Shown here: piece by piece, positions 61,451-64,000 of the stretch
Numbering within the stretch: the first letter of the stretch is position 1
Layout: every line of letters starts with the position of its first letter
Assembly: GCF_000208745.1 (NCBI RefSeq)
Contig: NC_030853.1
Coordinates: 12,575,949 to 12,639,948 of the forward strand
Direction of reading: 5' to 3'
From: Theobroma cacao
Taxonomy: Eukaryota; Streptophyta; Magnoliopsida; Malvales; Malvaceae
DNA length: 64,000 nt
The notes under the pieces: model-generated
Told to the model about the DNA's origin: nothing
The model's database searches: none
What the model saw: the letters and a program-made list of their open reading frames with translations, nothing else
Translations under genes and position numbers: made by a program

Positions 61451-61735
61451 CTATATCTTCCTTTTTAAAGGTAATCTAGGTTTATCTTCCGAAAACACAT
61501 CAATATAGTCTCCCATAATTGGCACATCAGCCACATTACTTATTTCCACCTAGGTGTTTAAGACTATGGCCAAACATCCTTGGCATCCATGCCTCATCAA
61601 GCTACTAGCAGTCATGGACGATATCATACTACTTAAGGCTAATGTTACGATCTCTTTGAATATAGAATGGTGTCCTTTTTAATTTTGAAATTTGATGTTC
61701 TCTTCATCATCACTTGATAAGCTTTCAACTAAAAA
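61451..61735 (-). pseudogene. Protease-RT linker remnant and junction with copia gag
   Basis: Minus-strand traces of the end of the Tekay protease (MRHGCQG near 61600) and the linker before RT (DVFSEDKPRLPL-like near 61480), with stops. Between about 61660 and 61735 neither gypsy nor copia identity is clear; the switch of superfamily lies here. Confidence 0.5.
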
Positions 61736-62085
61736 TAATCCTCTTCTAGTTCTCTTTTAAGTGGTTGTCCATGTAGCAATGTAGCTTATCCCACATTTCT
61801 TTGGCACTACCACAACTTTGAACTTGATTGTGTTGCTTTTCTCTAAGTGCACTGAGGATAGTATGCATGGCTTTGGCATTGAGTTCAATCAAATCAAGAT
61901 CATGTGAATTCCAATTTGCCATGTCTTTCTCTATTTTGTATGGACCATCTTCAATTTGCTTTCATGTTTGAATCATTTGCAATAATGAAGTGACTCATTC
62001 TATATCTCCAAACATGAAAATCTTCACCATTGATATATGGAGGCTCAAGATGTGGCGATCCTTCTTGAGTCTTGTAATCATCAAG
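61736..62085 (-). pseudogene. Copia gag N-terminal fragment (second head)
   Basis: Reads in broken frames PPYINGEDFHVWRYRMSHF, then ELNAKAMHTILSALRE and AKEMWDKLHCYMDNH, the N-terminal and UBN2-type part of copia Gag. It follows directly after the zinc-knuckle end of another gag, so two gag heads stand in tandem. Confidence 0.7.
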
Positions 62086-63150
62086 TGCCATCAGACAAAA
62101 GTTTGCAACATCATCAGCCTTCTCATCTTAAAAATCATCATTATCACTCCAAGTTGCTATCATCCCTTTTTTCTTGAATTTCTTGAAGTGTTCCTCATGT
62201 TGTTGTTGGGGCATTCATATTTGGTGTGACTGAGCCTTTTGCAATCAAAACATATCAAGTGATCTCTTATATGTTCTTCCTTAAGCACATTCCTCCTTGA
62301 AGGTTTCCTATTTCTAATATTTATCTTCATGAATTTATTAAACTTCCTAATTAGCATAGCCATGTTCTCATCATTTTCATTTTCACTACTTTGGCTTTTT
62401 TCTTCTTCTTTCACTATGGATTAGAGGGCTATTCCCTTTTTCTTTGTGTCTTCTCTCTTAGACTCCTCTGACTCACTCTCACGTTTCAATGTCATTTCAT
62501 ATGTGAGTAGGAATCCTATTTGTTCTTCTAGCTTAAAATTGTCGAGGTTTTTAGTTTCTTCTACAGTCGTTGCTTTGGGTCTCCAAGATATGGGTAAGCT
62601 ATTAAGAATTTTTTTGATAAGTTGTGCATTTGGGAAATCATTTCCTAAGGCTATTAAACCTCTTACAATATTAGTAAATCTTTCAAACATCTATTTTATG
62701 GACTCATTTTCTCTCATCCTAAAAGGCTCATAGTCATGTGTAAGCAATCCAATTTTAGATTCCTTGACTTAGTTAGTCCTTTCATATGCGGTCTCTATGG
62801 TATCCTAAATTTGCTTGGCATTTTTGCACATTAACACCTTATTAAACTCACTAGCTCTTAAGGCACAACGAATAATGTTATAAGCCTTACAATTTATTGA
62901 ATTAATTTCTTATCTTTATCGTCCCATTCTTTCTTAGACTTAAGGATTATTTTGCCATTTACCTCGTTACTTGGAACATGAGGACCATCTAGTATTGCAC
63001 TCCGAACATCTAAGTCCATTAATTGTATAAACATTTCTATATGTTTTTTTCAATAAACATAGTTTGTACCTACAAAAAAGGTGGTTGTTGGATCGATAGC
63101 CCTTCACCATGTACAGTTGCCATCACTTCCATTTTGTCAATTTGAGTTTT
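62086..63150 (-). pseudogene. Copia gag with UBN2 region and zinc knuckle, broken
   Basis: Begins near 63140 (MEVMATVHGEG), then decayed UBN2 sequence. Open 62690-62421: MFERFTNIVRGLIALG, LPISWRPKATTVEE, LEEQIGFLLTYEM. Open 62414-62160: Lys-rich stretch and the CX2CX4HX4C knuckle CFDCKRLSHTKYEC. Ends with an acidic tail near 62100 (DNDDF, CLMALDD). Gag packages RNA into the retroelement particle. Stops at about 62415 and upstream make it inactive. It lies after the primer binding site of the LTR at the window edge. Confidence 0.8.
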
Positions 63151-63198
63151 TACAAAGGATCTCTCAAAAGCAATTAGACCTACAAAATTTGAGACCAA

Positions 63199-63212
63199 GC
63201 TTTGGTACCAAT
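63199..63212 (-). other. Primer binding site of the copia element
   Basis: ATTGGTACCAAAGC on minus next to the LTR end ACACTAACA; close to the Met-tRNA site with two changes from TGGTATCAGAGC. Confidence 0.8.
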
Positions 63213-64000
63213 TGTTAGTGTAGAAGCCTCAATAAGGAATATACCCAAAGGAGAGAAATTGAAATTTAAAAATTCTTTTGAAGACTAAGTATAAAATCAA
63301 AACTTTTGCAACCAAAAATCTCTTCTTGTGTCAAAAATAAAGTGTGAGATTTTTCTAAACTAATTTTCAATAATAAATTGAAATGAACAAATAATAAATC
63401 AAATAAAGATATTTTTCTAAGTCAAGTGCAAGCAAAAATAATGAAAAATATTTTCTTAAGCAAAAAATAATGAATCAAGGTAAAATATTTTCCTAAGCTA
63501 AATGCAAGTGATAAATCATGATAAGAAAAATTAAAAAAAAAAAGACACAATATTTTTATAGGGGTTCGACTTTCTCTAGTGCCTACATCCATTCCCTTTA
63601 AATACCAAGGAATTTCAAATTCACTAAAGGAATGAGCTTTTTATGAGATCAAGTGAAACCCTCACAATAGATTTTTACGAGATCAAGCGAAACCCTCACA
63701 ATGCTTTTTCATGGTATCAAGCGAAATGTTTACAATGCTTTTTCATGGGATCAAGTGAAACCCTTCAACAATGGTTTTTCATAAGCTCAACCACACACCC
63801 CTAAATATCTTTTCAAGGTTAAGCTAGAACCTTAACAATGAAGTATGAAGTTTAGCAAGAAAATGCCTCTACAAAGGCTGGGTGCTAGGAGTTTAAGCAT
63901 GAGTATATGAAGAGAAGAAATATCAACTCAAATGAAGCAAGTGTAAAACTTTTCAAAGCTTGGTGGAAGATTAAGATGAAGCTATAGAGTGAGGATAAGC
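63213..64000 (-). mobile_element. Copia 5' LTR, cut by the window end
   Basis: Minus-strand 3' end GGCTTCTACACTAACA at 63213. Contains a tandem repeat block (63636-63790) and AT-rich U5-like sequence. At least 788 bp; its start lies beyond the window. Confidence 0.8.
63636..63790. repeat. Tandem repeat of about 43 bp in copia LTR
   Basis: About four units of the form GATCAAG(T/C)GAAACCCTCACAA followed by TTTTTCATG-like sequence. Confidence 0.8.

Noticed and set aside
1..64000. Host protein-coding genes, rRNA, centromere or telomere satellite
   Set aside because: Looked for on both strands; every coding-like stretch belongs to a retroelement, and no long satellite array or telomere repeat is seen.

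Overview
This is AT-rich plant nuclear DNA, almost certainly from a flowering plant and probably a eudicot. It is nested LTR-retrotransposon heterochromatin. I recognise no host gene, tRNA, rRNA or CRISPR array. The evidence is Ty1/copia (Sirevirus-type) and Ty3/gypsy (Tekay/Del-type chromovirus) coding remnants, initiator-Met-tRNA primer binding sites, polypurine tracts, TG...CA termini and 5-bp target site duplications (TSDs). Species cannot be fixed from sequence alone.

Layout. 1-4379: an old family-A LTR (my label) cut by a younger family-A solo LTR (257-2990). 4380-11840: 3' part of a Sirevirus-type copia element, with the RNase H tail, an env-position ORF broken by three stops (5031-6986), three polypurine tracts and the 3' LTR (10729-11840). 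It is interrupted by a family-A solo LTR (7238-10229). 11841-12660 and 49292 to about 49521: an older, unassigned retroelement-like sequence split by one insertion.

12661-49286: one insertion (TSD gaact/gaacc) of a non-autonomous Tekay-like family (family C) with three LTRs and two internal regions, minus strand. Inside it sits a C solo LTR (19233-40947, TSD aattt). Inside that is a complete plus-strand non-autonomous element (20801-38801, TSD cttta). Its 5' LTR holds a family-B solo LTR (22435-28022), which holds a further C solo LTR (22444-25502). Its 3' LTR holds a family-A solo LTR (35808-38530). This makes five levels of nesting, each with a readable TSD.

About 49522-54343: a copia-type LTR split by a mosaic A/B solo LTR (49827-52584) just after its TATA box, and by a TIR element (53298-54240). 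About 54346-61660: minus-strand chromovirus remnant with a 3' LTR (itself holding B solo LTR 55169-57916), polypurine tract, chromodomain, integrase, RNase H and reverse transcriptase, all decayed. 61735-64000: minus-strand copia gag remnants, a primer binding site and an LTR running off the window.

How it fits together: the non-autonomous A, B and C LTR elements have no pol and would have depended on chromodomain-bearing relatives like the one at 58.6-61.6 kb. Chromodomain integrases favour heterochromatin, which suits the repeated insertion of these families into each other. The most interesting signals are (i) a short ORF conserved in two non-autonomous copies on opposite strands, (ii) a splice-site-like module shared by all the LTR families, (iii) palindromic CTGCAG-centred motif clusters in family-B LTRs, (iv) the three-LTR array, and (v) an inverted duplication inside one LTR. 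All identities were judged by eye; none was computed.
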